From an uncultured Collinsella sp. (GTDB lineage Bacteria; Actinomycetota; Coriobacteriia; Coriobacteriales; Coriobacteriaceae): 10,280 nucleotides of DNA. A program made the translations under genes and the position numbers. Below, one piece after another: positions 1-8,183 of this stretch. Within the stretch, counting starts at the first letter, position 1. Each line of letters begins with the position of its first letter. The DNA lies in the NCBI GenBank assembly GCA_900540935.1, contig UQHW01000048.1, positions 1 to 10,280 of the forward strand, given 5' to 3'. The notes under the pieces are model-generated. The model saw only the letters and a list, made by a program, of their open reading frames with translations, ran no database searches and had not been told where the DNA came from.

Positions 1-1
1 T

Positions 2-30
2 ATGGCACCGTGGGGACACATGTATGTCAA
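2..30 (-). promoter_or_regulatory. Possible promoter reading out of the window (minus strand)
   Basis: On the minus strand a perfect TTGACA (-35 consensus) lies at 25-30. A 17-base spacer then places TGCCAT at 2-7 in the -10 position, only three of six matches to TATAAT. It lies beyond the terminator at 69-109, so it could start transcription of the next minus-strand gene outside the window. The -10 is weak and the window ends there, so this is tentative. Confidence 0.25.
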
Positions 31-68
31 TCCTGGTCTAACAGAGCCTTATTTAATCCCCGTCCCAG

Positions 69-109
69 AAAAATCATCCCGCGCGGGCATTTGGCTCACG
101 CGGGATGAT
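69..109 (-). terminator. Intrinsic terminator of the ABC transporter / membrane protein pair
   Basis: Reading the minus strand, a perfect 11-bp stem (ATCATCCCGCG, plus-strand arms 73-83 and 99-109, 15-base loop) is followed at once by a run of five T (69-73). It begins seven bases after the stop codon of the gene ending at 116. GC-rich stem, U-tract and position make this a standard rho-independent terminator. Confidence 0.88.
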
Positions 110-115
110 GGCGTC

Positions 116-1075
116 TTATTTGTCCTGCTCCAGCAGATCGGACGGCGTGCGGTCGGGCTTGCCACCGCGGAAGATCTCGCGACCGTGCAGGCGATGCTCC
201 AGGTCACGTTCGGCCTTTTCCTCGTCAATCTTGGTCTGGCTCACCGACGGGTCCTCAATCAGCGACGACACCGAGTTCACCTGCTTTTGAATGCGCTCGG
301 AAATCGTGTCATCCATACTCACGATATGCATCTTCCAGTCGATGTTCGTAGCGGTCGATGAGCTCTTGGTCCACACGAACGTCAGAATGGCGCTCTGGTG
401 GCCCTGTGCGGGGAACATGCCAAAGAAAGAGTCGTGCTGGATCTTGCTGTCCTCGTCGATATAGGCATGCACGTTATACACCACGCGGTCGATCTTATCG
501 TTGAGCAGCGCGTTGGTCGCAAGTGCCGCAGCCTGAATCTGCCCGTTGGACAGCAGCTCGAGCTCGTTGGCAGACGATGTGTCCAACACCGTTACCTCGA
601 CCGTGCCTGTGCGCTCGTCCGCCTCGTCGACGGTAAAGTCGAGCGGGAACTGCGTAAAGCCGTTACCCCACTCAAGGCCGCCCTTCAGTGCCGTGGAAAC
701 GGTATCCACCGAAACACTCTCGGACAGGTTGGCAGTGTTCAGGCGGCGCATCACGCCGTAGCCAATCTGCATGCCCACGATCAGTACAAGGATGCCGATG
801 ACCACAGCCATAGCGGTCTTCGTAATGGTATGGCTCACCTGCGAGCCCGAAGGGTCGTCCTCGGACAGCGGGTCGATCTGTTTTGTCTGGCTTGCGCGAT
901 CTTCGCTGCGAAGCTGCGCCAGCGCCGCCTTGTCGCCGCGCTTGGCCGCTGCCTCTTTTTCGCGCATGCGCTCGGTGCGCTTTTTGGCAAGCGTCGGATC
1001 CAAAACGCCGGATGCGTCGATCTCGGAGAATAACTCCGTCACTTCTTCCGGAGTCAAAGGGTTCTTCTCAGCCAT
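116..1075 (-). CDS. Single-pass membrane protein of unknown function
   Basis: A 319-residue protein that I do not recognise. Residues 1-85 are hydrophilic and highly charged (about 30-60 rich in Lys, Arg, Glu and Ala, probably helical). A single hydrophobic segment at about 87-109 (AVVIGILVLIVGMQIGYGVM) is followed by Arg-Arg. The remaining 210 residues have alternating hydrophobic patterning like a soluble domain and end in a charged tail. No N-terminal signal peptide or catalytic motif is visible. If Arg-Arg is taken at face value, the positive-inside rule is ambiguous, because both flanks are charged. The start ATG at 1075 has AGGAAG three bases upstream. It begins 19 bases after the ABC transporter stop and ends at a terminator, so it is probably co-transcribed with the transporter and may act with it at the membrane; that role is inference. 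Confidence 0.8.
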   Translation of the reverse strand: MAEKNPLTPEEVTELFSEIDASGVLDPTLAKKRTERMREKEAAAKRGDKAALAQLRSEDRASQTKQIDPLSEDDPSGSQVSHTITKTAMAVVIGILVLIVGMQIGYGVMRRLNTANLSESVSVDTVSTALKGGLEWGNGFTQFPLDFTVDEADERTGTVEVTVLDTSSANELELLSNGQIQAAALATNALLNDKIDRVVYNVHAYIDEDSKIQHDSFFGMFPAQGHQSAILTFVWTKSSSTATNIDWKMHIVSMDDTISERIQKQVNSVSSLIEDPSVSQTKIDEEKAERDLEHRLHGREIFRGGKPDRTPSDLLEQDK

Positions 1076-1094
1076 ATACTTCCTGTCATATCAA

Positions 1095-2963
1095 TCAGTC
1101 GAGCTCGTGCGCACGCGCACCTTCGAACTGCATTCGATAGTAACGGGCATAGGTGCCACCACGGGCGAGAAGCTGCTCATGCGTACCACGTTCCACAACG
1201 CGACCATGCTCGACGGTCGCAATCTCGTCGGCATGCTTAATGGTCGAGAGACGATGAGCGATGATGATCGTGGTGCGACCGCGCGCCAGGCGCTCGAGCG
1301 ACTCCTGCACCGCCTCCTCGCTCTCGTTATCCAAGGCGCTCGTCGCCTCGTCCAGGATCAGAATCTTGGGGTTCTTGAGAAACACGCGTGCAATGGCTAC
1401 GCGCTGCTTCTGACCGCCCGAAAGACGGCTGCCGCGCTCGCCCACGACCGTGTCGTAGCCCTGCGGCAGGGACTCAATGAAGGCATCAATATTGGCGCGG
1501 CGGGCGGCCTCGGCGACCTCTTCTGCCGTGGCGCCTGGCTTGCCGTAGGCGATGTTCTCGCCAATCGTACCGTCAAACAGATAGACATCCTGCTGCACCA
1601 GGCCAATGGCGCGGCGCAGACTCTGTTGCGTCACGTCGCGCACGTCCTGGCCGTCGATGCTGATGGATCCGTCCGCCACGTCGTAAAAGCGCGGCAGCAG
1701 CGAACACGTTGTGGACTTGCCACCGCCCGAGGGGCCAACCAGGGCAATGGTCTGTCCGGGCTTGATGGACAGATCCATATGGTCGATCACGGGACGAGCC
1801 TCTTCGCTGCCGCCCAGCTCAACATCCTCATAGCTAAAGCACACGTCGCGATATTCAACCGCGCCAGCCGTCACCTGCAGGTCCTCGGCATCCGGCTTAT
1901 CCTGGATATCCGGGGCGGTCGAAAGCACCTCGTCCATACGCTTAAAGCCGGCGATGGCCTTCTGATACGTTTCGGCCGAATTGACGAGCGTCTCGAGCGG
2001 CGTGCAGAACAGTGAAATGTAGAGCGCGAAGGTCGCCATATCGACCGCCTGCAGCTGTCCCTGGGCCACCAGCCAACCACCCAGCAGCACCACGATCACG
2101 TACAACACGCCCGAGAGCAGGCCATACGTCGCAGTGTAGACGCCCATGGCGTGATACATATTCTCCTTGGACGAAAGATAGCGGTCGTTAGAGGCGCGGA
2201 ACTTGGAGCGCTCAGCCTCCTCGTTCGCAAAACTCTTGACCACGCGCATGCCTGCCAGCGAATCCTGCAGCTGAGCATTAATACCGCTGATCTTTTTGCG
2301 GTTGTCGCTAAAGACCTCGCGCATGCGCATGTTCTGCCAAAACATGATGACCGCAAACACCGCCGTCACCACGGCCATAGCAAGCGCCAGCACCGGGGCA
2401 ATAGCAAAGAGGATCACAAACGAGCCGACGATCTCGATGCCGCAGATGATAATCCACTCGGGCACGTGGTGTGCCGCCTCGCAGATATCGAACAGGTCGT
2501 TGACCACGCGGCTCATCATGTCACCCGAGCTGTTGCGATCGAAGTACGCAAAGCTAAAGCGCTCGTACTGATCGAACAGGTCCTCGCGCATCTTGGACTC
2601 CATGCGCGCGCCCATCACGTGGCCCCAGTAACTCACAAAGTAGCGACAGGCGCAGCGAACGGCATACATCAGCACCAGCCCCACCGCGATCATACCGAGC
2701 GCCTGCATAATGGCAGCCTGGCCCTGGGTAAACAGCCCACCGGTCAAATTGCGCAGAATAATAGGAAACGCAAGGTCAATGGCAGCAAGCACCAGAGCGC
2801 AAACAGTATCAGCAACAAAAAGCCCCATCTGGGGCTTGTAATACGAAAGAAACCTCTTCAGCATAATCACCTTACGCGGTTTTACCAAACCGCGTTTCGT
2901 CTCGACGCTGCAAGTGCTCCATTTGGACAATCTGGCCTTCAATCGTCGGTCGCGTATATCCAT
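1095..2963 (-). CDS. ABC exporter half-transporter (fused membrane and ATPase domains)
   Basis: A multidrug/lipid-exporter type half-transporter, expected to work as a dimer in the cytoplasmic membrane; substrate unknown. In 622-residue numbering, a six-helix membrane domain (about 45-330) precedes an ATPase domain (about 365-610). Visible motifs are Walker A GPSGGGKST (410-418), Q-loop QQD (457-459), signature LSGGQ (514-518), Walker B ILILDEA with catalytic Glu539, and switch His570. All are intact. Two starts are possible. The ATG at 2963 has a strong AGAGGAGG seven bases or so upstream and adds 33 basic residues that lie inside an inverted repeat. The ATG at 2864 (MLKRFLSYYKPQ) has AAGGTGAT close upstream, gives 589 residues and matches the usual family N-terminus. 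I give the longer form because its ribosome site is better, but the shorter one may be the mature or ancestral form. The downstream membrane protein is probably in the same operon. Confidence 0.93.
   Translation of the reverse strand: MDIRDRRLKARLSKWSTCSVETKRGLVKPRKVIMLKRFLSYYKPQMGLFVADTVCALVLAAIDLAFPIILRNLTGGLFTQGQAAIMQALGMIAVGLVLMYAVRCACRYFVSYWGHVMGARMESKMREDLFDQYERFSFAYFDRNSSGDMMSRVVNDLFDICEAAHHVPEWIIICGIEIVGSFVILFAIAPVLALAMAVVTAVFAVIMFWQNMRMREVFSDNRKKISGINAQLQDSLAGMRVVKSFANEEAERSKFRASNDRYLSSKENMYHAMGVYTATYGLLSGVLYVIVVLLGGWLVAQGQLQAVDMATFALYISLFCTPLETLVNSAETYQKAIAGFKRMDEVLSTAPDIQDKPDAEDLQVTAGAVEYRDVCFSYEDVELGGSEEARPVIDHMDLSIKPGQTIALVGPSGGGKSTTCSLLPRFYDVADGSISIDGQDVRDVTQQSLRRAIGLVQQDVYLFDGTIGENIAYGKPGATAEEVAEAARRANIDAFIESLPQGYDTVVGERGSRLSGGQKQRVAIARVFLKNPKILILDEATSALDNESEEAVQESLERLARGRTTIIIAHRLSTIKHADEIATVEHGRVVERGTHEQLLARGGTYARYYRMQFEGARAHELD
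2817..2837 (-). terminator. Terminator-like hairpin inside the ABC transporter coding region
   Basis: On the minus strand AAGCCCC, loop AGAT, GGGGCTT forms a perfect 7-bp stem (plus-strand arms 2831-2837 and 2820-2826). Its 3' side runs into TTTTT then GTT. It lies about 25 bases inside the family-like reading frame that starts at 2864, encoding KPQMGLF. It has every formal property of an intrinsic terminator. It may be a coding coincidence, since translating ribosomes would suppress it, or it may stop transcripts whose translation start failed. Confidence 0.4.
2875..2894 (-). other. 8-bp hairpin just before the internal ABC transporter start
   Basis: CGCGGTTT and AAACCGCG form a perfect 8-bp stem with a four-base loop (minus strand GGTA). 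It ends ten bases before the alternative start codon at 2864, next to its weak ribosome site TAAGGTGATT. It is also the outer end of one unit of the large inverted repeat. If it folds, it would separate the two possible translation starts of the transporter. Confidence 0.5.
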
Positions 2964-3021
2964 ACGCTTCCCTCCTCTTTTAGGCCACCTTGTCTCAAAT
3001 GGAGCACTTTCGCTGACTTAC

Positions 3022-3045
3022 ACAAACCTGCGGGATCATCCCCGC
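3022..3045 (-). terminator. Probable weak terminator after the Nudix gene
   Basis: Three bases after the Nudix stop codon the minus strand folds as GCGGG-GATGAT-CCCGC (3030-3045, extendable by one G-U pair). AGG and a short, impure T-tract (TTTGTG) follow. The stem is short and the U-tract poor, so partial read-through into the ABC transporter is likely. The same hairpin forms the right end of the large inverted repeat. Confidence 0.5.
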
Positions 3046-3048
3046 TCG

Positions 3049-3744
3049 TTAAAGCTCGGCCCCGCCTAGTCGGTGCGCGATGCTGTCGCAGGCCAAGGCG
3101 CCCACGACGGTCTTGGCGTCTTCGATCTTGCCGTCGAGCACGGCGTCGATCAGCTCGTGCAGCGGCACGAGGTCCACGTTGACAAACTCGTCATCATCGG
3201 GGTTGGGTGCATCGAACTCGAGCTTGGTGGCCAGGTAGATGTGAATGATCTCGTCACAGAAGCCACAGGACGTGACAATCGACGTCAAAAAGCGAATGCG
3301 ACCAGCCCTAAAGCCCGTCTCCTCATGCAGCTCGCGCTTGGCGCAATCGAGCGGGTCCTCGCCCGGGTCGAGCTTGCCGGCGGGAATCTCGACCGTCACG
3401 CGGTCGATGGCGGTGCGGTACTGACGCACCAGTACGATCTTGCCGCTCTCGGTCAGTGCCACAACGGCCGCCGCACCCGGATGGCGAACGATATCGCGAG
3501 CGCTGCGGTGACCGTTGGGCAGCTCAACCTCAAGACGGTGGACGTCGAGGATCTTGCCTTTCCAGGCGCACTCCTCCGAAAGAATCTTCTCGTGCAGCTC
3601 GGCATCGTGCGGGTCGTCGTCGCCCAGCACCAGCGCCGGCTCGTCAGCGACCTCGCCACCAGGCTCGCCCTCGGCGTGCCCATATATGCGGCTATCTTCC
3701 TCGACGATCTGCGCATCCACGAGCTCTTCGTTCTTCTCGTCCAT
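3049..3744 (-). CDS. Nudix hydrolase, ADP-ribose pyrophosphatase type
   Basis: A 231-residue enzyme expected to hydrolyse a nucleoside diphosphate linked to another group, most likely ADP-ribose, in the cytoplasm with Mg2+ or Mn2+. The complete Nudix box (G-x5-E-x7-REUxEExGU) is at residues 123-145, ending in RELHEETGF. VRQYR shortly before it and the EIPAGK lead-in fit the ADP-ribose pyrophosphatase branch. The first 55 residues or so are an acidic extension (many Glu and Asp, low complexity) not typical of this family, whose members are usually about 170-210 residues. I start at the ATG at 3744, nine bases or so after GAGAGGG; the ATG at 3753 is directly against that site. It begins 21 bases after the purD stop, so it is probably co-transcribed with purD. 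Exact substrate is uncertain. Confidence 0.88.
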   Translation of the reverse strand: MDEKNEELVDAQIVEEDSRIYGHAEGEPGGEVADEPALVLGDDDPHDAELHEKILSEECAWKGKILDVHRLEVELPNGHRSARDIVRHPGAAAVVALTESGKIVLVRQYRTAIDRVTVEIPAGKLDPGEDPLDCAKRELHEETGFRAGRIRFLTSIVTSCGFCDEIIHIYLATKLEFDAPNPDDDEFVNVDLVPLHELIDAVLDGKIEDAKTVVGALACDSIAHRLGGAEL

Positions 3745-3765
3745 CCGTCTCATCCCTCTCGGACT

Positions 3766-5070
3766 TTAGGCATCCCAGGCGTCACGGCCACGCAGCGCGC
3801 GCAGACCGATGTCATGACGCAGAGTCTTGCCCTCAAAATCAATCTTCTCGCAGGCCTCGTAGGCAAGGTTGCGGGCGTTCTCGAACGTGTCGCCCAGCGC
3901 GGTCACGGCAAGCACACGGCCGCCGTTGGTCACAAGCTGGCCATCCACCACGGCGGTGCCGGCATGATACACGGTCACGTTCTCCATGGCCTCGGCGTCG
4001 GCGATACCGGTGATGACTTTGCCCTTCTCGTAGCTGCCGGGGTAGCCCGCGTTCGTCAGGACAACAGCCACGGCCCACTCGTCGCGCCAATCGAGCTCAA
4101 TCTGATCAAGCTCGCAGTTGGCGCAGGCGAGCATAACCTCGACCAGGTCGTTCTTGAGGCGCGGCAGCACGACCTGCGTCTCGGGGTCGCCAAAGCGGGC
4201 GTTGAACTCCAGCACCTTGGGGCCGGCGGGGGTAAGCATAAAGCCGCCGTACAGGCAGCCGCGGTAGTCGATGCCCTCGGCGGCGAGCTCGGCCACGGTC
4301 TGCTCCATGACCTTCACCATGGTGGCGTGCTCCTCGTCGGTCACGATGGGCACCGGGCTGTAGACGCCCATGCCACCGGTGTTGGGGCCCTTGTCGCCCT
4401 CGAGTGCACGCTTGTGATCCTGCGAGGTGGCCATGGGGCGCACGGTCTTGCCGTCGGTAAAGGCCAGCAGCGAGCACTCGGGGCCGGTCAGCATTTCCTC
4501 AATGACAACGGTGTTGCCGGCATCGCCAAAGGTGCCGCCAAAGCACTCGCGCACGGCCTCCTCGGCCTGCGCAAGCTCAGTCGCCACGATAACGCCCTTG
4601 CCTGCGGCCAGGCCGTCAGCCTTCACGACCAGCGGGGCACCCTGCTCGCGCACATAGGCGAGAGCCGAAGCCTCGTCAGTAAATGAGCCGTAGGCGGCCG
4701 TCGGAATGCCGGCACGCTCCATGAGCTGCTTGGAGAATAGCTTGGAACCCTCCATCTGGGCGCCCTCGGCACCCGGGCCAAAGCAGGGAATGCCCGCCGC
4801 GCGCACGGCATCGGCAACGCCCGCCACGAGCGGAGCCTCGGGGCCAATCACCACGAGTCCGCATCCGTGGCTCTGGGCAAACGCCGCCACGGCCGCAGGA
4901 TCGCAATCGTCGAGAACCACGTTCTCGCCGCAGCTCGCGGTGCCGCCGTTACCCGGCGCAATGTAGAGCTTGCCGGCGCGCGGTGATGCTGCGAGCTTAG
5001 CCGCCAGAGCATGCTCGCGGCCGCCGCTGCCCAACAACAGGATGTCGATGGTTTGAGTGTCCGCCTTCAA
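3766..5070 (-). CDS. purD: Phosphoribosylamine-glycine ligase (GAR synthetase)
   Basis: Joins glycine to phosphoribosylamine with ATP, the second step of de novo purine synthesis. This is an ATP-grasp enzyme of 434 residues, close to the usual 420-430. Landmarks are the N-terminal GSGGREHALA (14-23), IGPEAPLV (75-82), KADGLAAGKGV in the ATP-grasp part (150-160), GDKGPNTGGMG (225-235) and EFNARFGDPE (288-297). The frame is open further upstream, but I start at the TTG at 5070 because GAGGAGG lies five bases before it and the family N-terminus follows at once. The upstream TTG at 5124 falls beside a hairpin and has no ribosome site. The gap to purA is 117 bases and contains alternative hairpins. 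The Nudix gene follows closely. Confidence 0.97.
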   Translation of the reverse strand: MKADTQTIDILLLGSGGREHALAAKLAASPRAGKLYIAPGNGGTASCGENVVLDDCDPAAVAAFAQSHGCGLVVIGPEAPLVAGVADAVRAAGIPCFGPGAEGAQMEGSKLFSKQLMERAGIPTAAYGSFTDEASALAYVREQGAPLVVKADGLAAGKGVIVATELAQAEEAVRECFGGTFGDAGNTVVIEEMLTGPECSLLAFTDGKTVRPMATSQDHKRALEGDKGPNTGGMGVYSPVPIVTDEEHATMVKVMEQTVAELAAEGIDYRGCLYGGFMLTPAGPKVLEFNARFGDPETQVVLPRLKNDLVEVMLACANCELDQIELDWRDEWAVAVVLTNAGYPGSYEKGKVITGIADAEAMENVTVYHAGTAVVDGQLVTNGGRVLAVTALGDTFENARNLAYEACEKIDFEGKTLRHDIGLRALRGRDAWDA

Positions 5071-5110
5071 GGGTGCCTCCTCTATGGATGAACGGCCCGC
5101 TCCGCGCGAG

Positions 5111-5166
5111 CCCTTTGCAAGCAAATATACCCCTCGGCCGCCCGTCCGGGCTGCAAAGGGGTATAT
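5111..5166 (-). terminator. Hairpin between purA and purD with an alternative pairing (terminator or attenuator)
   Basis: Starting 21 bases after the purA stop, ATATACCCCT pairs with AGGGGTATAT (plus-strand arms 5125-5134 and 5157-5166, 10 bp). An inner GCCC/GGGC stem sits in its loop. The following TTTGCTTGC is a poor U-tract. A second, mutually exclusive pairing joins CCCTTTGCA (5152-5160) with TGCAAAGGG (5111-5119), sharing four bases with the first stem. This could be a weak terminator, a processing site or an attenuator that sets purD expression relative to purA. Confidence 0.5.
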
Positions 5167-5187
5167 CGCAATAACCGTATAAACCGA

Positions 5188-6474
<1,287 letters not shown>

Positions 6475-6540
6475 GTTTACTCCTTACATTCATGGCCTGT
6501 CTACGCGCCACGCCGGCACGCAGAAGCACAAAACATTCCC

Positions 6541-6569
6541 AGTATACCCGTGCAACGGGCGCCTGTCCT
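6541..6569 (-). promoter_or_regulatory. Candidate purA promoter
   Basis: On the minus strand AGGACA (four of six to TTGACA, 6564-6569), a 17-base spacer and TATACT (five of six to TATAAT, 6541-6546) are well placed. They leave a leader of about 60 bases before purA. The -35 overlaps the dnaB stop codon. I see no terminator between dnaB and purA, so transcripts from dnaB may also enter purA. Confidence 0.5.
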
Positions 6570-7959
6570 ACTCCTCGGCATGTGCCCCATCAAGCTCATA
6601 GAACTTGGTGGATGCCGGCAGGAACATCAGGTCGACGTCGCCGATCGGGCCCGAACGGTTCTTGGCCACGACGATACGCGTAACGCCCTCGTCGGGTCGA
6701 TCGTCGCGCGAGGCCTCGGCCTCGTCCGCGGAGCGGTCCAAGAACATAACGATATCGGCGTCCTGCTCGATGGAGCCCGATTCACGAAGGTCGGAAAGCT
6801 GCGGGCGCTTGCCGGTACGGGATTCGACCTGACGCGAGAGCTGCGACAGCGCGATGAGCGGGATCTTGAGCTCCTTGGCCATGATCTTCAGACCACGCGA
6901 CATCTCCGAAACCTCGACGGTACGGCTCTCGGAGCGGCGTCCCGGCGGAGGACTCACCAGCTGCAGGTAGTCCAGGATGATGATTGCCTTCTCCTTGTTA
7001 TGGAGCATACGGCGGCTCTTGGCGCGAATCTCGGTCACTGTGGTGCCGGGCGTATCGTCAATCAGAATATCGAGCTTGGACAAGGTCTGCGTAGCCTCGT
7101 TGATATTGGCCCACTGCTCGGGGCTAATGCGGCCCATGCGGAAGTCACTGATCGAGATCATGGCGTAGGCGCAAATCAGACGCTGGGCAATTTCCTTGCC
7201 CGACATCTCCAGCGAGAAGAAGCCGACGGTATAACCAGCAGCGGCAGCATTGAGCGCCAGATTCAGGGCGAACGACGTCTTACCCACGGCAGGGCGGGCG
7301 CCGATAATGATGAGCTGACCCTCGCGGAAGCCCATGAGCATGCGGTCGAGCGACGGGAAGCCCGTGGGCACGCCCGCAGCCTGGCCACCGGCCTGGCACA
7401 CTTCCTCGGCCTCGTTATAGGCCTCGACCATAAACTCGGTCAGCGTCTTGTAGCTCGACTTGACCTCGCGTGCCGTGACCTTGAGCAGCTTGCTCTCGGC
7501 CAGCTCGACAACCTCTTTGGTGTCGGTGGGGGCGTTATAGGCCAGCGCGTTGATCTCGTTGGTAGCGCCGATCAGTTCGCGCAGCATCGAGTCGCGGCGA
7601 ACGATGGCAGCATGGTGTTGCCAGTTGACGAGCGACAGGGTCTGGCCCATCAACTCCAAAATGTACGCCTCGCCGCCCACGGCATCGAGTTTGTTGATGC
7701 TGCGCAGGTAATCGATCAGCGAGATGGAGTCGATGGGGATGCGGCTGTTGTACATATCGACCATCGCGGTGTAGATGGTCTTATGGATGGGCCGGTAGAA
7801 GTCATCGGGCTGCAGCTCGACCTGGGCCTCTTCGACCACCTCGGGCGACAGCAGCATAGCGGCCAGAACATTGGCCTCTGCATCTTGGTTTTGGGGAAGA
7901 CCTAACTTGGAGCCGCGGTCCTCAACCGTCAGCCCAGTCTCCCTATCGTCATATGCCAT
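6568..7959 (-). CDS. dnaB: Replicative DNA helicase DnaB
   Basis: Hexameric 5'-3' helicase that unwinds DNA at the replication fork. In 463-residue numbering, the N-terminal domain that contacts primase covers about 20-125. A linker follows, then a RecA-like ATPase domain from about 195. Motifs: Walker A ARPAVGKTS (221-229), FFSLEMS (247-253), Walker B IIILDYLQL (326-334), LSQLSRQVE (371-379) and SGSIEQDAD (394-402). Length is typical and no intein is present. I start at the ATG at 7959, preceded at five or six bases by GAGGA. In-frame ATGs at 7971 and 7965 lack a ribosome site. It lies downstream of the rplI terminator and so needs its own promoter; a candidate is at 7993-8019. Confidence 0.97.
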   Translation of the reverse strand: MAYDDRETGLTVEDRGSKLGLPQNQDAEANVLAAMLLSPEVVEEAQVELQPDDFYRPIHKTIYTAMVDMYNSRIPIDSISLIDYLRSINKLDAVGGEAYILELMGQTLSLVNWQHHAAIVRRDSMLRELIGATNEINALAYNAPTDTKEVVELAESKLLKVTAREVKSSYKTLTEFMVEAYNEAEEVCQAGGQAAGVPTGFPSLDRMLMGFREGQLIIIGARPAVGKTSFALNLALNAAAAGYTVGFFSLEMSGKEIAQRLICAYAMISISDFRMGRISPEQWANINEATQTLSKLDILIDDTPGTTVTEIRAKSRRMLHNKEKAIIILDYLQLVSPPPGRRSESRTVEVSEMSRGLKIMAKELKIPLIALSQLSRQVESRTGKRPQLSDLRESGSIEQDADIVMFLDRSADEAEASRDDRPDEGVTRIVVAKNRSGPIGDVDLMFLPASTKFYELDGAHAEE

Positions 7960-7992
7960 GAGCATCCTCATTCATATCGCTTGCGAGCATCC

Positions 7993-8023
7993 ATAGTATC
8001 AGCCACGGCTTTAAAACAAGCCG
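7993..8023 (-). promoter_or_regulatory. Candidate dnaB promoter with an overlapping hairpin
   Basis: On the minus strand TGATACTAT resembles an extended -10 element (TG-n-TACTAT, -10 at 7993-7998). TTGTTT lies 15 bases further upstream, a poor -35. A perfect inverted repeat CGGCTT/AAGCCG with a six-base gap (8006-8023) covers the -35 area, and could be an operator or just a chance hairpin. The predicted start gives a short leader of under 30 bases before dnaB. Confidence 0.35.
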
Positions 8024-8112
8024 CGTGCCGACAATCATCACCGAACGAAACGGATGAACGGTCCCACAAATAGACCTCACCGCAACGTCCCCTATGGCAC
8101 TCACGTAGCGCT

Positions 8113-8151
8113 AAAAAGCAAAAGGGCGCCCTGGTCTCCCAGAGCGCCCTT
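8113..8151 (-). terminator. Strong intrinsic terminator of the rpsF-ssb-rpsR-rplI operon
   Basis: On the minus strand AAGGGCGCTCTGG pairs with CCAGGGCGCCCTT through 13 bp with one T-G wobble, closed by a GAGA tetraloop (plus-strand arms 8122-8134 and 8139-8151). TTTTGCTTTTT overlaps and follows the stem. It starts 32 bases after the rplI stop codon and separates the ribosomal operon from dnaB. Confidence 0.93.
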
Positions 8152-8183
8152 CTTAGAACAAGATTGTTGCGTCGCAGCAAATG

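Larger units (their letters stand above)
2875..3045. repeat. 171-bp interrupted palindrome: two inverted copies of a hairpin-ended unit
   Basis: One arm at 2983-3009 reads GGCCA, CC, TTGTC, T, CAAATGGAGCACTT. The other, at 2912-2937 on the minus strand, reads GGCCA, GA, TTGTC, CAAATGGAGCACTT: the same apart from two substitutions and one extra base. Beyond each arm comes a spacer of about 17-20 bases ending in AAAC, then a GC-rich hairpin (2875-2894 and 3030-3045). The 45-base centre holds the ribosome site and first ATG of the ABC transporter, within a further 6-bp hairpin (2952-2967). The layout suggests a small palindromic mobile element or a structured leader. I found no convincing target-site duplication and no third copy in the window. 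Confidence 0.65.

Noticed and set aside
771..2015. Plus-strand frame opposite the ABC transporter and membrane protein
   Set aside because: Antisense shadow without motif or ribosome site; the same holds for the frames at 5254-6468 (opposite purA), 6550-7905 (opposite dnaB) and 2151-3182.
2875..2894. T-box riboswitch, because GGTAAAACCGCG resembles the T-box GGTGGNACCGCG motif
   Set aside because: The match is poor, no specifier stem is visible upstream, and the gene is an exporter, not a tRNA synthetase or amino acid gene.
3073..4686. Long plus-strand frame opposite the Nudix gene and purD
   Set aside because: Antisense shadow, rich in His, Ala, Gly and Leu, with no family motif; the minus-strand genes are certain.
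6568..7959. Intein in dnaB, a frequent insertion site
   Set aside because: The protein has normal length and continuous Walker motifs with no extra domain.
7968..8180. 70-codon minus-strand frame upstream of dnaB
   Set aside because: It runs through the strong terminator at 8113-8151 and the candidate dnaB promoter, and lacks a ribosome site or recognisable sequence.
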